Shown: positions 26,152 through 39,560, counted from the first letter of the stretch. The stretch: 64,000 nucleotides of DNA from Oryzias latipes (GCF_002234675.1 NC_019867.2:18818184-18882183), one strand, 5' to 3'. Numbers and translations: made by a program. Notes: generated by a model not told the origin, from the sequence alone.

Positions 26152-26330
26152 GAAGAGCCACTCCAATGAAAATTCTGTTTTTGAAATTTTTAACATATTC
26201 TTGTGGCATTTCTCTCATGATGGAGGACATATATAAATAATTTAAGATTAAAATTGTTTTTCTGAATATGTGTTTATTCAAATTGTGACAGATGAGGAGC
26301 AGATGAAAAAAAACAACTCCATTTCAAATT
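26152..26330. mobile_element. Partial family M1 MITE (diverged)
   Basis: 'agagccactccaatgaaaat' matches the reverse complement of the family's right end, and 'tctctcatgatggaggacatatata' matches the reverse complement of 'tatattcatcttccatcatgag' at 59230. The opposite end is not clear. Confidence 0.4.
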
Positions 26331-29300
26331 TCAGAAATGGAAATTGGCCAAAGTCTCCATGCTCCAGTCTCCATACTCCATTTTGATACATCCACTTGCA
26401 CTTGAAATATTGCTATTTATGATTTTATGGTAAAACCTAAATATAAGAATTATATTTTATGGCTTGAAAGTATTAGATGATGCTTTTGCAGGATTTTCTA
26501 AATAAAACATTTTTTTATTTTGTAAAATTAGATTAGAGAATATTTGTGTAACGTTTGTGTAATTCTTTTTCTTCAATGGGTTTGCATTTATCACTAATCC
26601 TAAAGCAAGATATATTGATGAGTTATTGGTTTTTTTTTCACCCAAAAAATTTAGTTTTGCATTTTAGATGCAGTTTTTTGGTAAACTATCATGCAGCATT
26701 ATGTTTTTTATGTTTTGTTGAGTTATATTTTCCATGAAAACTACAATATAAAAGCAATCGTCTAATCAAACTCCCATCTATATTATTAATGTTTTAAAAT
26801 ATGAATTTCCTGCTTTGGGATCTGTAGCAATTTTACACTAAGGGTAAGAGGAAATCAACAAATCAGTTCCTCTGAAAATAAGACCTGGGTCATTCGTTGT
26901 AAGGTAATCAAGCTCTGGACGGCTGTATTGTTCAAAGAGGTCATTTGGCAGCAGGCCTGGAGCTCATATTCTGGTTAGTGAAAAGTTGACAGTCTGTTAC
27001 TTTTCTTTGTAAAGAAAAAGGGGAGAATCCAATTGTTTTTTTCTTCCCCCCCATCCCTCTGGGGCTATCAGCAGGTCTCTGGAGAAGGGCTGGTTTCCGT
27101 AAACGTGATGGGGAGATGTTTCCTGTAGCTGCTCTGTCTGCTGCTGATTACGCCTCATCCATCAGCCAGACCTCCTTCGACGAGAGATGGGGGCATTGGT
27201 CACTTGGCTCCTCACGTCCCTCCACATACAAGCAATATGGTCACACCAGGCCTACGTCCTGCCTACCAGACTTGGACCGGTGCTTATTTGGGTTAAGATG
27301 ATTCACTGATTCACATGCGGATGAAACAATGAACAATATGAGAACCCGAGCCAACAAAACTGTTTTAAGATGAATTTAAAACATCATCAACTGAGTGTTA
27401 AGTACCTTTATCTTGTGTGGACTTGTTCCGTCATCACCTCTTGTGGTGCCACGGCTCTGCTGCCCCTGTGGACCCCTTGAACACTCTTGGGTAAAAACCC
27501 CACAGCAACTTTTTTTAGGTTCCAGTATCCAGAGTAAACAGGAGGTGGTAAAGTGTCGTCCCTTGTCAGACAGAGGAAACCACACAGGGTCTGGAGACTG
27601 AACCCTCCTTTGGTCAGATGGTCAACTAGAAAGCAGCACTGCCAACTTGTTGAGAGTGAGGCCTATTGTGTTAGACTTTGTTTGTGGAAAAATGTCAAAC
27701 ACAGCGTGACCTTGCATGAGACGGAGGGTTTGCCCTGTGCTGGCAATTCAAAGGTGCCATCAATAAAAGTGAGAAAAATAAACACGGAATATCTCAGGGA
27801 ATCAAGAAGCAAACAGGAAAGATTTCATTGGAACGCCGTCCTGGTAAACATCTTCACTCTGCCGTCTCAGCAAAGAAGGATCCGCCCTTCCAAAGACAAA
27901 TCCCACAGGTAATCAATTTTGCTTGCATGTGAAAGACACATCAGCACTTCCCTTCATGTTTATTCTCATAGCACTTCATATTTTTGCACATATTATTGTT
28001 TGCTAATCCAAGTGGGAATTAATCATAGTTTCACTGTCTCACAACACACCTTTGCACAAATTCATTTATGTAAGAAAATGTCAACAACTACATCAGAAGG
28101 AGGAATGTGGCTAAATTTATGCCCCCCCTTTGACTTTTAAAGGTTCTAGCTCTTAAGCAGGCCTTGCAGGCATGCATTAGGATGGATGTAATGTCCCTTG
28201 GAGAGCAGTAAGTGACGAGACAGAGCTGATCTCACTCACCTCAACCTGTCAGACTAATGAACCTGTGGCTGACAGGACAATACCCAGGTCAACAGGTCCC
28301 TGCTGCAGTCACTGTAGGCTATAGATTCCATTACTCAGGCTTGACCTATAACCTTTGAGCCACTACCTAAATGGGATCAATAAAAAAGTAGGAACAACAC
28401 CAGACTACAGGTCAAGAGAGCAGGTCAGAGGTAACTTTTCCATTTTTTAGGCAAAAGTAAAAGTTATGCTTTTAATTTTGAAAAATCTGTAGGCTTCTTT
28501 GAAGCCTCTGAAAGAACACCCAATAAACTAAATCTAGTGTGTGGGAGTAGTAAAGCAAGTAAAACGTAGGTAGTAGGGGATTGGTCCTTGACACCTGAGA
28601 AACATTGCTTTAGTGGCCAGAAGCCACTTTTTTGTTTCTTACAGACATCCTGAGGTTTCAAAACTGAACATTTAATTATTTTAGAGCCCGACCGGTCTGC
28701 CTTGCTCTTTTTCCCGAACTTTCCAGTCATGATTGCAGACCAAATAGACTCTGCTCCTCTAAATATATTAATGGGAAGACCAGTTTCTACACAAAGAGCA
28801 GCTGTGCTCATGCTCCACTGTATTGGAATCAGTGACTGTGTGCAATATATAGGTGTTTGGAGCATGTGTCAGTTAACACATTGGTTTACATTGGGTTGGT
28901 TTGAAGCCAGTTTTTCAGCTCAATGGTCATCATTCATCACATTCTTACACGGATATTTTTACAGAAATTGAGAAATTGGAGGCACGTATTTATTCTTTCA
29001 ACAGTCACTGAAACCACAGACATACTGTATACAGTATATGCTGAACGAATAATCACTGCACAGTGAAAATAAAGAATGAAGTGGGACGAGCACCTTGGCC
29101 AGAGTTTCTTTGCCCAGCTCAACAATGTAGTGAAAAAAAGCAATCATGCCAAACAAAGTAACGTTTAAAGCTCTGTTAGGATCACTCACAGGTTCACACT
29201 AAACCCCTTCACAGTTGTCATAGATAGAAAACGCAAAGAGTTTTTGACATGAGGCTGTAATAATGTTTATTTTATGTGTAAAATCTGACTTTTGACATGG

Positions 29301-29689
29301 GAGCCAATGTAAACTGCTTCCTTCTGACACCAACCTCCAGTGGATTTTCAGAAACTGCAACCATTCCTGCTCTGTTTTTAAAATCAGGAACGATAAGTGG
29401 GGGTTCATTTGGAACACTCATTAAGACCTTTTCAGAGCTAAAGATTCAATGATAACATTTTGTTGAAAACGTAATATTAATTGATTTCCAATTTTAAACA
29501 AACCAAGTTCCCAAACTGGATCCTTCCTGGTTTAATGTGCTGTTGACTGACAGGGTGGAAATTTGACTTCTTTTGGCGGAAAAAGGACAGGAGGAAGGCT
29601 TGTTTGAAGTCAGGGCGAGAAAAGAAAAGCCATAGAGTGTAGGAGAAATCTGTAGGAACTTTGAATTTAGGAAAGTCAACAGTGAATTG
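26331..29689. other. Gene-free stretch
   Basis: No supported gene. The reverse frame 28464-28865 (133 codons) and the forward frame 27553-27912 (119 codons) lack splice context, domains and coding-like composition. Confidence 0.35.
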
Positions 29690-30655
29690 TACACAGCAAA
29701 TAGAGGAGGGCTTATTCAACTCTTATGAAGTTAAATTCAACACTTTACTAGTGTCTATACAGGTCCACTCTAGACTGAGTTAAAAGAACAAGTATTAAAT
29801 ATTTTACACCAGGATAGAGGTAGAGCAATACTCTTTGTATTTGAATTTGAACACACTAGTGTGAAGTGTCAAAAATGAATACTATATTTTTTCCCACTGT
29901 ATAAAGTTTAACTTTAAAATGTGTCATGTTACCCTAAATACAAAATGTTTATTATTTCTTTTGAAATATTGCTATCCATAATGAATGAGTAAAACATCAC
30001 ATGACCCATACTTAGAGGAACCCCCAGGTTGTCTTTGTTTGAAACCAGCACCACATACAAAGACATTGCTTTGCAAAAACCATACCAAAAGTGACACAAT
30101 AAGGCAATGTTGTCCAATCACACATCTCATTAGAAACTAGTTTGTGATATGGTCAGTAATTAATCAACTCCCCAATTGCCAAAACAGAAAATGATTCTAC
30201 TCCCTATTCGACACAGAATGCATTGAAATGATCTTCAAAAATAAAGAGTTTTCACTTTACAAGTGCAAATAAAAGCTTGTCCGTATTATCTGAGTGATCT
30301 TTCATAAAATCAGAATTTACATATCAGATCCAAGGCAAACAAACACATCAATCTGATAAAAAAAGATAAAGCAGCAAAGAATGTTTTCCCTTTGTCGTTC
30401 TCCACCATGTGCTCTCCCACTCTTTAGGAAGTCACATATCTGGTGCTTTTATTCTGGGAGAAACTTTTAAAGTGTCAATTTTATCAACAATGAATGGATT
30501 TACCTGAATTTTAATCTCTCAGGATTAACACCAACTCCTTTGAAAGAGTCACTCCCAGAAAGGTTACATTTAATTTAACAAGTGTTAAATTGACACTAAA
30601 TTATTAACACACAACACCATTGCTGAAATACTAACACCTTTGAATTTGCTGTGTA
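29690..30655. mobile_element. Candidate ~970-bp MITE with TACACAGCAAA ends
   Basis: 'tacacagcaaa' at 29690-29700 is mirrored by 'tttgctgtgta' at 30645-30655. Just inside the ends are 'aacactttactagtgtctata' (left) and repeated 'gttaaattgacactaaatta' / 'ctaacacctttgaa' (right), typical of fish elements built of 'aacac..gtgtt' units. No target duplication is evident, so this may be two partial copies rather than one. Confidence 0.45.
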
Positions 30656-30657
30656 GA

Positions 30658-31345
30658 GAGTTGACTAAGATGATGGAACAAAGAGAGGTGGTTATTCTGT
30701 ATGATCAAGAGATCAGATAGAAAGAGAGCAAGGCTTATGGATTGAGATCAGGTTCAAATTGATTTATCATTGTGTGGATGAAAAGAGGAACAGAGCAGGA
30801 GTGATCCTGAAGGAGGAGTTTGCTAAAAGTGTTATGTAGGTGAAGAGAGAGCCAGAGAAGGTGATGTGTCTTAAACTGGAAGATGAAGTTGTGATGTTGT
30901 GGGTGAGGTAAACGGAGGTTATGAGGTAGCAGTGGGTACGTTTGGTGTTCAGGACAGGAATTAGGACGTGCAGCTGGTGGGAAACCTTGCTAAAAGAATG
31001 AAAATGGTGGTGGTAAAGACATTTTTCCAAAAAAGAGAGAAGCAGAGGGAGTGGAGGGAGGAGCACACCAGTTGATTACATTTTGTCTAGTCACGTTAAA
31101 GAGGTCAGCTTCTACAAATTGGTGGCTGGGGGAGTGTAGTCAGACAGCATAGAATGGTGGTATGCAGGATGACTCTGGTGGTGAAGAAGATGAAGAGGAC
31201 AAAGGCAGAGCAGGGTACCAAGTGGTGGAGGAAAACAGTAGAGTGTTGTGTGGCTGGTTGGGAGGAGTTGACACAGGCTTTGTTTGGGAGGCTCTCCCAC
31301 ATGTCTGCACAGCTACAGAAGGTTCACCTTCAAAGGGTTGTGAAA
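30658..31345 (+). pseudogene. RTE-like LINE endonuclease relic
   Basis: Reading through several frameshifts and stops, the + strand encodes pieces in the order expected for the endonuclease domain of RTE-type non-LTR retrotransposons: ELTKMMEQREVVIL and KESKAYGLRSG, then VDEKRNRAGVILKEEFAKSV, then GGRSTPVDYILS, then MVVCRMTLVVKKMKRTKAEQ with GTKWWRKTVECC and LTQALFGR. There are internal stops (for example after EIR and after FAKSVM), so it is dead. The reverse transcriptase part is absent, and the copy ends near 31345. The match is to family motifs recalled from memory. Confidence 0.75.
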
Positions 31346-33700
31346 GTCTGTATAAAATCGAATGAGAATCAATCAACAGTTAAAACATCCGAAGTGGTTC
31401 AGAACATTTCAGGAGTAAAATTTCTATGAAGTTTTCAATTTCTTTATGTGGCAGGAGTGAGACTTTTACCTGAAACCTGTTGATTTATTTCAATTTTCTG
31501 GCAGAAGCAAAGAACGGCCAACAAAAAGTCAGAAATCGGATGATTAAGATAAAAAAACGCGTGTTTCAGCACTTCATCTGGACATCAACATGACAGATGA
31601 TATGAGTTAAATAAAAGATTAAGGACAATTAGTTAATTCATATTGTCTTGTAGATCCAGAAGGGTGGATGTTTTTATGAATGAAGCGCTTTGACAACATG
31701 GGAAAGCGGAAGTTTCAGCTGCCAAAATCCTGCGGACATAAAGGCCAAGAGACCGATCTTTATTTAATTACACCAAAGCTATACTTGGCATCTTGAACTT
31801 GGAGATATTAAACAGTGGGAACTGAGGCACAAGTCCCAGAAAACATCTTGATTTTTTGGCAGAGGAAAAAGAGGAAGACGAGCTCAGGTCTTCCCAGCTG
31901 TGCTGCTCTTAAGAGAGAAATGAGAGGAAGTGTTGGAAAGATTTATGATCCTGATAATGAATTTTGCAGGAAAGGTTGCTGCAATACAATGTAAGTGTGA
32001 ACACGGTAGTGGCCTTTGGCTCTGCAAGAAACACTTCTGCTAGCAGCCTGGCTGCTGATTCTGCCATTGTTCAGGAGATATAAGAATAAGCGGGATCTTC
32101 TTTAATTTAGATGTAGGTCTCAAAGGCAAACACGGATGTTTCCTTTCTGCCGTCCAGCTGCAGCCCGTCATGGCAGAGAGCCTCTGAAATTACAGCCAGC
32201 ATCATACATCAGTATTCCCACCACACCTTCTGTAAATATTTAATGTGGTTTGCAAAAACATCATTTTCTTATTTAAGAGTTTTAGAAATATAAGCACACC
32301 TCAGATATCCCCAGTGGTTAGATATAAATGGTTATTTTCTTGCAAAACTTGCAAAAAGATTTGTTTTTACATGGATACCTGCAGACGCTACAAATTCCAA
32401 AACTAATGAGCACAACAGAGCAGTAAAGGAGGGTTTCACACTGGCTTTACTCAGAAAAGCATAAAAACATTCCAAAATACAGCTAGCATTCAATAATCTA
32501 GCAGGTCTGGGCCATCTAATAACAATATCTGGTTGTATTAGGTCTGATTTTCTATTATAAAGAAACCTACGTTCAGTTCTATTTGACGTGAAAAATGGTG
32601 CAGCAACTGTAGATGCTTAATAGAACAGCAATTTAATTGTTCATAAGCACAAGACAAAAACCCAATCAAGACCAATGTAATGACCCGATTGCTGCTGTCC
32701 AGCCACATTGTAAATTCAGACAATACCTTCAACTTCAGCTCTCATTTATTCTTTTGTTGCTAAGGCGTGGGTTGTCAGATTGCATGCATCTGAATATCAT
32801 ACATCGTGTAAGAATACGGCGGGCTGCAGAAAGGAGCAGTGTGACCCGACGCTGGCCCCTGCCCTTTACCCAATAGGAGTGGAGCCCCATTGCAGCTTTT
32901 CTGACAGCTCCTGCTGGGTGGTGAAGAAGCAAGGCACAGGTCCAATTCTTCTAAATTCCCACCAGGCTGGGTTTTTGTCATGCTTGGACCCCACCTGCAT
33001 TGCTGCACATTACTCAAGAACAGGGGCCCCAGCTTTAGGAAAAGCCCCGCTGAGCTCTGACCACACAACAATGATTCTGACAGCTAGTTAGAAATGTCCA
33101 CTTAAACATTGAGTTGTCTTCCACTTTGCATTTGAGGAAACACAGTCAGGTGTGTGAGACAAAAAGAGGTGGTGGCACGCTCCAAATAGAACCCCATGTA
33201 CCTAAAATGCTAGATGTTTTCTTTGGGGCGCAATGCTCAAAGCAAATACTGAAGATCCCCAGAGAGATGAAAAAAGAGCAGGGCATTCAGGGGCTCCCTG
33301 CAGGCAATTATCCTGGCATGCATATACACACACGGAGAGACTAAAAGGCCGTCAGTGGTAAGCAGCTTGACTCCTCAGGCTCTGCTTCTTCAAACACACC
33401 CTCTTCCTGTTTTTATAGGGGAAAAAAATATAAGTAAAGATGGAAAAGAAGAGTGAAATGACACAATGGGAGGAATGAGATACTAAAGAGTTAAACAGCT
33501 CCTTGGAAAAAGAACATAACTAGGGCAGAATACTTTGGTTTTCTCCCTTTGAAATAAAAAAAAAAGTTAGATTGAACAAGAATGGAAACCAATATTTGCA
33601 AAATATTATATTAATTAAAAACATTCCCTCACATTTTCAAAAAAACTTGCAATTTTATTCATCCCTTTCATTGAAAATACGTATTTTTTTATAATGTATG
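31346..33700. other. Gene-free stretch
   Basis: No supported gene or clear repeat. Forward and reverse open frames around 32775-33091 overlap each other and have no splice or domain support. Confidence 0.35.
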
Positions 33701-33704
33701 TTTA

Positions 33705-33929
33705 TATTTGTCATGGCTAGGCAAGCAGGGGAGAACCCAGATGCAAGGGAAACTCACAAGCAATGACATAACAGAGCCCAAAGTATTTAATATTAAAGCT
33801 CATTACTTTAATGAACACAAACACAGAGCACCAGACATCATAAAAGACGAGTTGACACTAAAACTATGTTCAAACCACCATCGGCAACGCACGTTCAAGC
33901 GGCAACCCGTGATGAAAACCCCAAACCCA
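33705..33929. repeat. Possible dispersed repeat ('gtcatggctaggcaagcagg' type)
   Basis: 'gtcatggctaggcaagcagg', 'gagaacccagatgcaaggg' and 'gtatttaatattaaa' resemble the end of a fish repeat family that carries such motifs. It directly abuts repeat family R at 33930. The assignment is weak. Confidence 0.3.
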
Positions 33930-34440
33930 ATGAAAAGACACGTATAGGTGCATTACGTGCACGGGCTCCCGGGTCCAAAACTTTTCTGTTTATGTGTTGC
34001 CATTTAAGTTCCTATGTCTGTTTTCAGGCTCTATGTCTAAAACGCCTGGCCACTGAACGCGCATTAACAGTTAAACCAGGTTGAATTTGACCAATCAGGG
34101 ATTCAGATTTGGTGGTGACGCATGGATGGCATCCCATGTAAGTTACAGAAGTGCTGATCATTTGAAAAAAAATAACTGCGCATTGTGACCAGCTAGAATT
34201 ATGACACTATGTTAGTCACGTATCCGAATAGAGCTATGAACGAAAAAGCCTGAAGCAAGATTCACGATTTGCACCGTTTTAACATTTCACACCAAACCTC
34301 TTCCAACTGTACATGGCAGACATGTGCTGGTAAACCATAAAAAAAGGGGGAAAAAAGCCCCTCCATGCTTGTTCAGTGTGAACACCGTGGGCTAAGCGTG
34401 CATTCAAGAACCTGCGTCAAACACCTGGAGTGTTGAGGCT
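33930..34440 (+). repeat. Dispersed repeat family R, copy 2
   Basis: This is the inverted, diverged counterpart of 10440-10965. Shared blocks include 'cgtgcacgggctcccgggtc', 'aaaacgcctggccactgaac' and 'gaccaatcagggattcagat'. No coding capacity. Confidence 0.55.
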
Positions 34441-34540
34441 CTCAGAGTTTCTCAAATGCAGTGTAGCTAAAGTGCAGGCAGCTGTGACTTGTATTAGTTG
34501 TAAGAAATTTTATAACAAATGTTTAAAAATACTTTAAAAT

Positions 34541-34750
34541 AGGGTGGGGTGGCCAAGGTGCAGAGGTAGAGAGGTCAGAAGATCGCAGGGTCGGTTCCTT
34601 CCCTGTTCATCCCTGTGTCAAAGTGTCCTTGGATGAGAAACTGAACCGGGTTGGCGCCTGTGTCAGGCAGTGGAGCGGCCACTGGTGTGTGAATGTGTGT
34701 GTGGGTGAATGGAACTTTGATGTCTAATCCAGACATTAAAAAATAAATGA
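34541..34750 (+). mobile_element. tRNA-derived SINE
   Basis: The head has a B-box-like 'gggtcggttccttccc'. It is followed by the body motifs 'aagtgtccttggatgagaaac', 'tgaaccgggttg' and 'ctggtgtgtgaatgtgtgtg', and an A-rich end. These are hallmarks of a very widespread fish SINE family (known). The copy is modestly diverged. Confidence 0.75.
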
Positions 34751-35949
34751 AAATTGCTTGCATGTTCAAGACCAAAACATCACATTTATGAGCAAAACTG
34801 CTTAAAAATGTCTAACTGGGGATCAAACAACTTCAGCAAAATTGGTTAAACAACAACAAAAACAATAAGAAAAACTGCAAAATCCTTTGACCAACTAGGT
34901 CATCACATGGTTTGCAAATGCAGGATTTTATTTTGTTACAATTCAAGGAGGAACACCTAAAAATGCTATTCATGGCACAGTTGAGCTTTTGAAAAAATAA
35001 TCCTAAACCATCTTTTCTGAACAGCTATAGCTCCTTGCATAACAACACAGTAGACCAGACACCATCAATCTAATAATACTTTTGTTTTGTCACCCGCATG
35101 GTGCCTCCATGCCCTTGCAATTTTTATTTTTGTTGGGAAATCCTGCCAAAGGAAGGCCATTGTAATATTAAGCCACGAACTGTAGTTCTAACCCAGAGTA
35201 AGAGGAAAGTAAAGATTTCAGCTGTGAAGCCGGTCCGGCTGCTCCTTTCGTCACATAAGCAAATTCCTTGTTGATATGACTTCCCGCGAGGCCCCTGGAT
35301 CCTCAACTCCCTGCCATAATTACACTCCCTGCAATGAAAGCTCAGTTTTTATCTGACAGGACACCAGTCCGACCCACAGCATTAGCTCATATGATGTAAT
35401 GTTTGTTGTTGGAACAGACAAAACCATTTAAAAGGATGGCACAATCCAGGACGGAACAAAAAAGCTTTTATCAACCCAACCAGTTGAGTTTCATGAGAAA
35501 GGCAGAATACCAGCAAGACTAATGTGAATAGCTCTCTTTCTTACTCTGCTGTTTTAGCATTTTCACCTCTACTTGGGAGTGAATTGGGCCTCCTGGTTTG
35601 ACAAGCGCTTTTTTGGCATCAGAATAATTTTGAAACATGCAGACGTGACTAAGACAGAAGTGCAGCCCTTGTTAGACCACATTTGGATCAACAATTTTGC
35701 TTAAAAGCACTGACATACAAGCTCAGAAGTCACTCATGGATCAACAAGCTGACACTGGATTGCTCCTATTTAAACAAGGCGCTATATGTTTTAGCCCACA
35801 TTTTACAGTACCGCAAGACAGAAGGCAATTCTGCTATAAAGGCTTATGTTGATGTGACTCTTCCAGGATATTTATAGAATATGGAAGGACTAAATCCCAA
35901 CAAATATCAGATGGCACGCAGCTATACATTCATGGTGCTTCTGGATGTC

Positions 35950-36095
35950 ACAGGAAGACCATATTTTATGCACTATAGGCTGCAACAAATTATAAGGCAC
36001 ATCATTGAATGGTACATTTTTGAACATCTGTGCTTCAAGTGCACCAAACTATAAGGAGCATAAAACGAGACAAAAAAGTCAGAGACAATTCCGTA
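35950..36095. repeat. 'ctataaggcgca'-type dispersed element (diverged)
   Basis: 'gcactataggctgcaacaaa', 'ttataaggcacatcattgaatgg' and 'ccaaactataaggagcataaaa' repeat a 'ctataaggcRca' motif at short spacing, as in a common fish MITE family. Its ends were not delimited. Confidence 0.5.
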
Positions 36096-37284
36096 CATCA
36101 GTCAGACTTTTTTAGCTGTGTTCACAGTAACTCTAGAACTTGTTTGTAACATGCTACAAGTTAGTCATGTTAGCAGTTTCACAATGCCTGTAACTACCAA
36201 CCAAACAGACTGACAATTTGACAGAGTGTCATGTACCCCTGAAAATACTGTCAGCATAGGTAAACACAACCAGAATTAATCCATACATAATGCACACTTT
36301 CATTATTTTTTTTAAAGGCACCTCATAGTGTTCACAGTATCTTATTTTTTCTTTTCATAAGTTCTGTTCCTGTCTAACATTAGGTTGTTGATGGGTTACG
36401 GGAGCTTTTTGAAAACATATGACAGTGTTCACTTGTGTAGCAGCAGCATCCACTGTCCACCATCTTTCTTTTTTTAGAATGTGGCCTCCAAGATATATTA
36501 ATTATTGTTGTTCATGTGCCTGCAAGATGTATGACACCTGCTCTTTACACAACCAAAGATCAATGTTTTTTTTTACCTTCTCCTACCATTCCTGTGCCTG
36601 CATCTTTGATCAATAAATGTGTGGTCATCAATATGTGCCTCAAAGAGGGCTCCATTGTCATCTAATTACAGACTCTTTGCTTTGGGTCAGTGTCATTAGA
36701 AGTCAGATGGGGCTTTCTTTGGGTCCTACCAGTTCTTTCAACTGGAACCAACAGTTTGAAAATTCAACACAGCTAAACAAAGCTGCTACTGTCATGCTAG
36801 CACTGGAGCGTTGTGCTGCAGGTGCAGATGATTTTTTTTTTTCAGATTTGGGTTTGCAGAAGCTAAGAGTTTTGCAAATGAGCAACCAACTAGTGATTGA
36901 AATTGTTAGTAGCTGGCAATAATAATGCTGGAAGAACACTTTAGCTGAAACTCAGTGTGTTGATGTAACAGACTGGGGCGAGTGGGGAGAAGAGAATTGT
37001 AATGTCCTGAATTCTTGTGAAGCCAGGTGAACAGAAGCCTAGAAAAAAACAGCTGCACCTGAAAACACTGTTGGATGGGTTAGGGTGTGAAGATTTATAT
37101 AATCGTGGTAATTTTAGACCAATATAAAACAAAATAAAACAGCAATTGTGTGACCAAAGCATGACTGATTAAAAAATGTCAAATAAACGTGAAAATAAAA
37201 AAGCAGAAAAACCTCAGTTACCAAAAGCAAAAACCCAAATGTGATCTAAATAATAAACCAATATCTGTATATGAATATGTAATA
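36096..37284. other. Gene-free stretch
   Basis: No supported gene. The short open frames at 36617-36922 (forward) and 36703-36939 (reverse) overlap and show no coding evidence. Confidence 0.35.
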
Positions 37285-37595
37285 TGGCTAGTGGCTGGAT
37301 TGCTCAGTTGGCTGCGTGCAGGACTGTCGCATAGGAAATCCGGGGATCATTTCCTAGGCGTAAACTCAATCCAGTGAGAGTCGTGGGTGAAACCCTTCAC
37401 ACTACTGCCGACCTAGGTAGCCACAAGGGGGCTCAAATTTGCGTTTCCATGTGCCAGTCCCCAGCCCAGATAAAATACAGGGTTGTGTCAGGAGTGACAT
37501 CCAGCGTAAAAATCTTTGCTGAACTAAATGTGCAGATCAGTGAAAGCTGAATTGCTGTGGAGACCCCTATATGGATGTGCTGAAAGTTGAACATC
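37285..37595 (+). mobile_element. tRNA-derived SINE with RTE-like tail
   Basis: The head 'ggctggattgctcagttggctg' through 'tccggggatcatttcctag' carries A-box and B-box-like motifs of a tRNA. The tail 'gccagtccccagcccagata', 'gggttgtgtcaggagtgacatcc' and 'gtggagacccctatatggatg' matches the 3' tail shared by fish SINEs and RTE-type LINEs. An RTE-like LINE relic lies 6 kb upstream, so the mobilising family is represented here. Confidence 0.7.
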
Positions 37596-38983
37596 ATATA
37601 AAAAATACACAATACGCTTATTTATAGTCTAAGTGGTTAACAAACATGTGCAGTTATTTTATTTTAAGCCGCTTTTGCTTTATGATTCCAAGATTTTTCA
37701 TGATAATGTCCGTTCTTTTCAGGGAAATGGTGTCTCCTGGTGCCATCAGTTGTCAGTCAACTGTCATACTCATTTCCCGTTTTTTCTGTCTTATCTGCTG
37801 CTCGTTTCCTGGATCAGCCCAATAAAATGTTTCAAAGAAGGACATGGATGTGGTATAGGGCAACACAGTGACAAAAAGCCACGTATTAAGAATTAACAAT
37901 AATAATTAAAAGATATAGTGATTGCATGATGCAAGAAGTAAAAAATGCTTGATGTAATGTCTGCAATAAAATAAAACTGCTGTTCATATTATAGTCTACA
38001 GAGGACAGCGTCATTGAGGATGTTTCCTTTCTTTTATGCATTTATCTAATAAAAAGGAGCACTTTTTACTACTTGCTCCGTAGTCAGACTTGAACTGTAT
38101 TTAGGTTGTACTGAAAGCAACTTAATGTGCCAGTGAAAAATGTCCCAATGGTAAATACATAATCTGAAGTCATGAAAGGGAAGGGTCAGTTTCTTTCTTT
38201 TCTAATCATCATGGTCTTGCCCTTTCAGTGAAAGTCCCTTTTCTCAGGGCCCCATTCCCTTGTAGCTTCTATTAAAGCCGTTCTTCTCATATTGCATGAC
38301 ATTTAACAAAAAACCATCAGATAACTCAAATTAAGAGGTTAGGATGTTGATAAAGTGAGCTCACATTTGACTGCATTTGCTCTTCAGCTTAATCAAATAA
38401 ATGAATTACATATTAGGCCTCATTAGACTATGCTGGAACTTTAGGGTAAAAATATAAATAGATTACATGGACCTATAAGTGTCTCACATAGTTGAAGTTA
38501 AATAAAAAGGGCAAACTTAATAAGGCATCTACAACTTCCTCATGTAATCATGAGTTTCATGCAATCACAGTTCTGAGTGATTTCTCTCAGCTAAAATAAT
38601 CACCTTCACAACTTTCATGACCCATGGCTCTGAGCAGATGTGCGACTGAAGCTGAGTTTAGGTGACGGCAAGGAACACATGCAATCATGGCCACAGCAAG
38701 ATTTATGATAGCACTTAATGAGTTAGTAACAATGTATGAAGAACACTTTAGCTGTGTCTACAACGCCATGTGTTCCTTCCTATAGCACATGTAACAGATT
38801 ATTTTAGACTGCCTTTACAAAGATATGTTCACAAACAGTAGGGTTGGAATTAGTTTTAAATGCTTAAAATTGAAAGTCTATATGTTTTGTAGTCATCTCA
38901 GTACAAGAAAATGCATTACAGTCACAACATGAATTCTTTCGATTATGTCTGACATGGTTGATTACGTTCGGCTGCTACAGCAA
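37596..38983. other. Gene-free stretch, TAAT-rich
   Basis: No gene. 38270-38720 is repeat-poor by eye and rich in TAAT/ATTA motifs ('taatcaaataaatgaattaca', 'catgtaatcatgagtttcatg'). It is a candidate regulatory segment, but unsupported without cross-species alignment. Confidence 0.3.
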
Positions 38984-39560
38984 TGACTGTATATGAGAAC
39001 TGGACTGAGTGACTCTTCCCCCCTGGGGCTCCAATTGGAAACAGTGTCACTTTTAACCCTTATTGTTGAAAAGCCACCTTTAAAATTGTGATTTCCTATT
39101 TGGATTTTTCCAAATAGGATGTATCCGCTGCCTACTAGAATCTAAAATCCCACAGACTTTTATTGAGAAACAAACAGCTAATACTCTATATATTTGTCAG
39201 AATAACCATTCTTGCTCTGTTATCTTTTTTTAACATGTTCTTGCAAATTCTAATATTTTAATGATGCTTTTCAGGTGTGCAAGTTATTCAAGTTATAAAC
39301 TGACCAATGAGATTCTGGCCCCCACCTCGAATGTTCAAAACGTTAAAAGTGGTAGGGGTGTGGACTTCTAACAAGCTCACTCCTGATTGGCGGTTGCCAT
39401 AAAAACCCTGACTCAGACCAATTCAACCATTCACTGCTTCTTGATGTTTTACTGGAACAACAAAAAATAATTACTACTGAATTGTCTAAATTACGTTGTA
39501 GCCGGATTTTCTATGGGTGATGTCACACTCACTCAGTCCAATTGTCATATACAGACAGTG
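38984..39560. mobile_element. ~577-bp MITE with inverted 'ctgtatatgagaactggactgagtgac' type ends
   Basis: The left end 'actgtatatgagaactggac' (from 38986) is mirrored by 'gtccaattgtcatatacagacagt' (39537-39560). A perfect 10-bp hairpin lies inside at about 39092-39115 ('cctatttgga' / 'tccaaatagg'). There is no coding capacity. Confidence 0.6.

Noticed and set aside
27116..27912. Several forward ORFs in a less AT-rich segment
   Set aside because: They overlap in different frames with no donor/acceptor pattern; more likely noncoding.
28464..28865. 133-codon reverse ORF
   Set aside because: Isolated, no domain, no promoter or splice context; within the chance range for this length of DNA.
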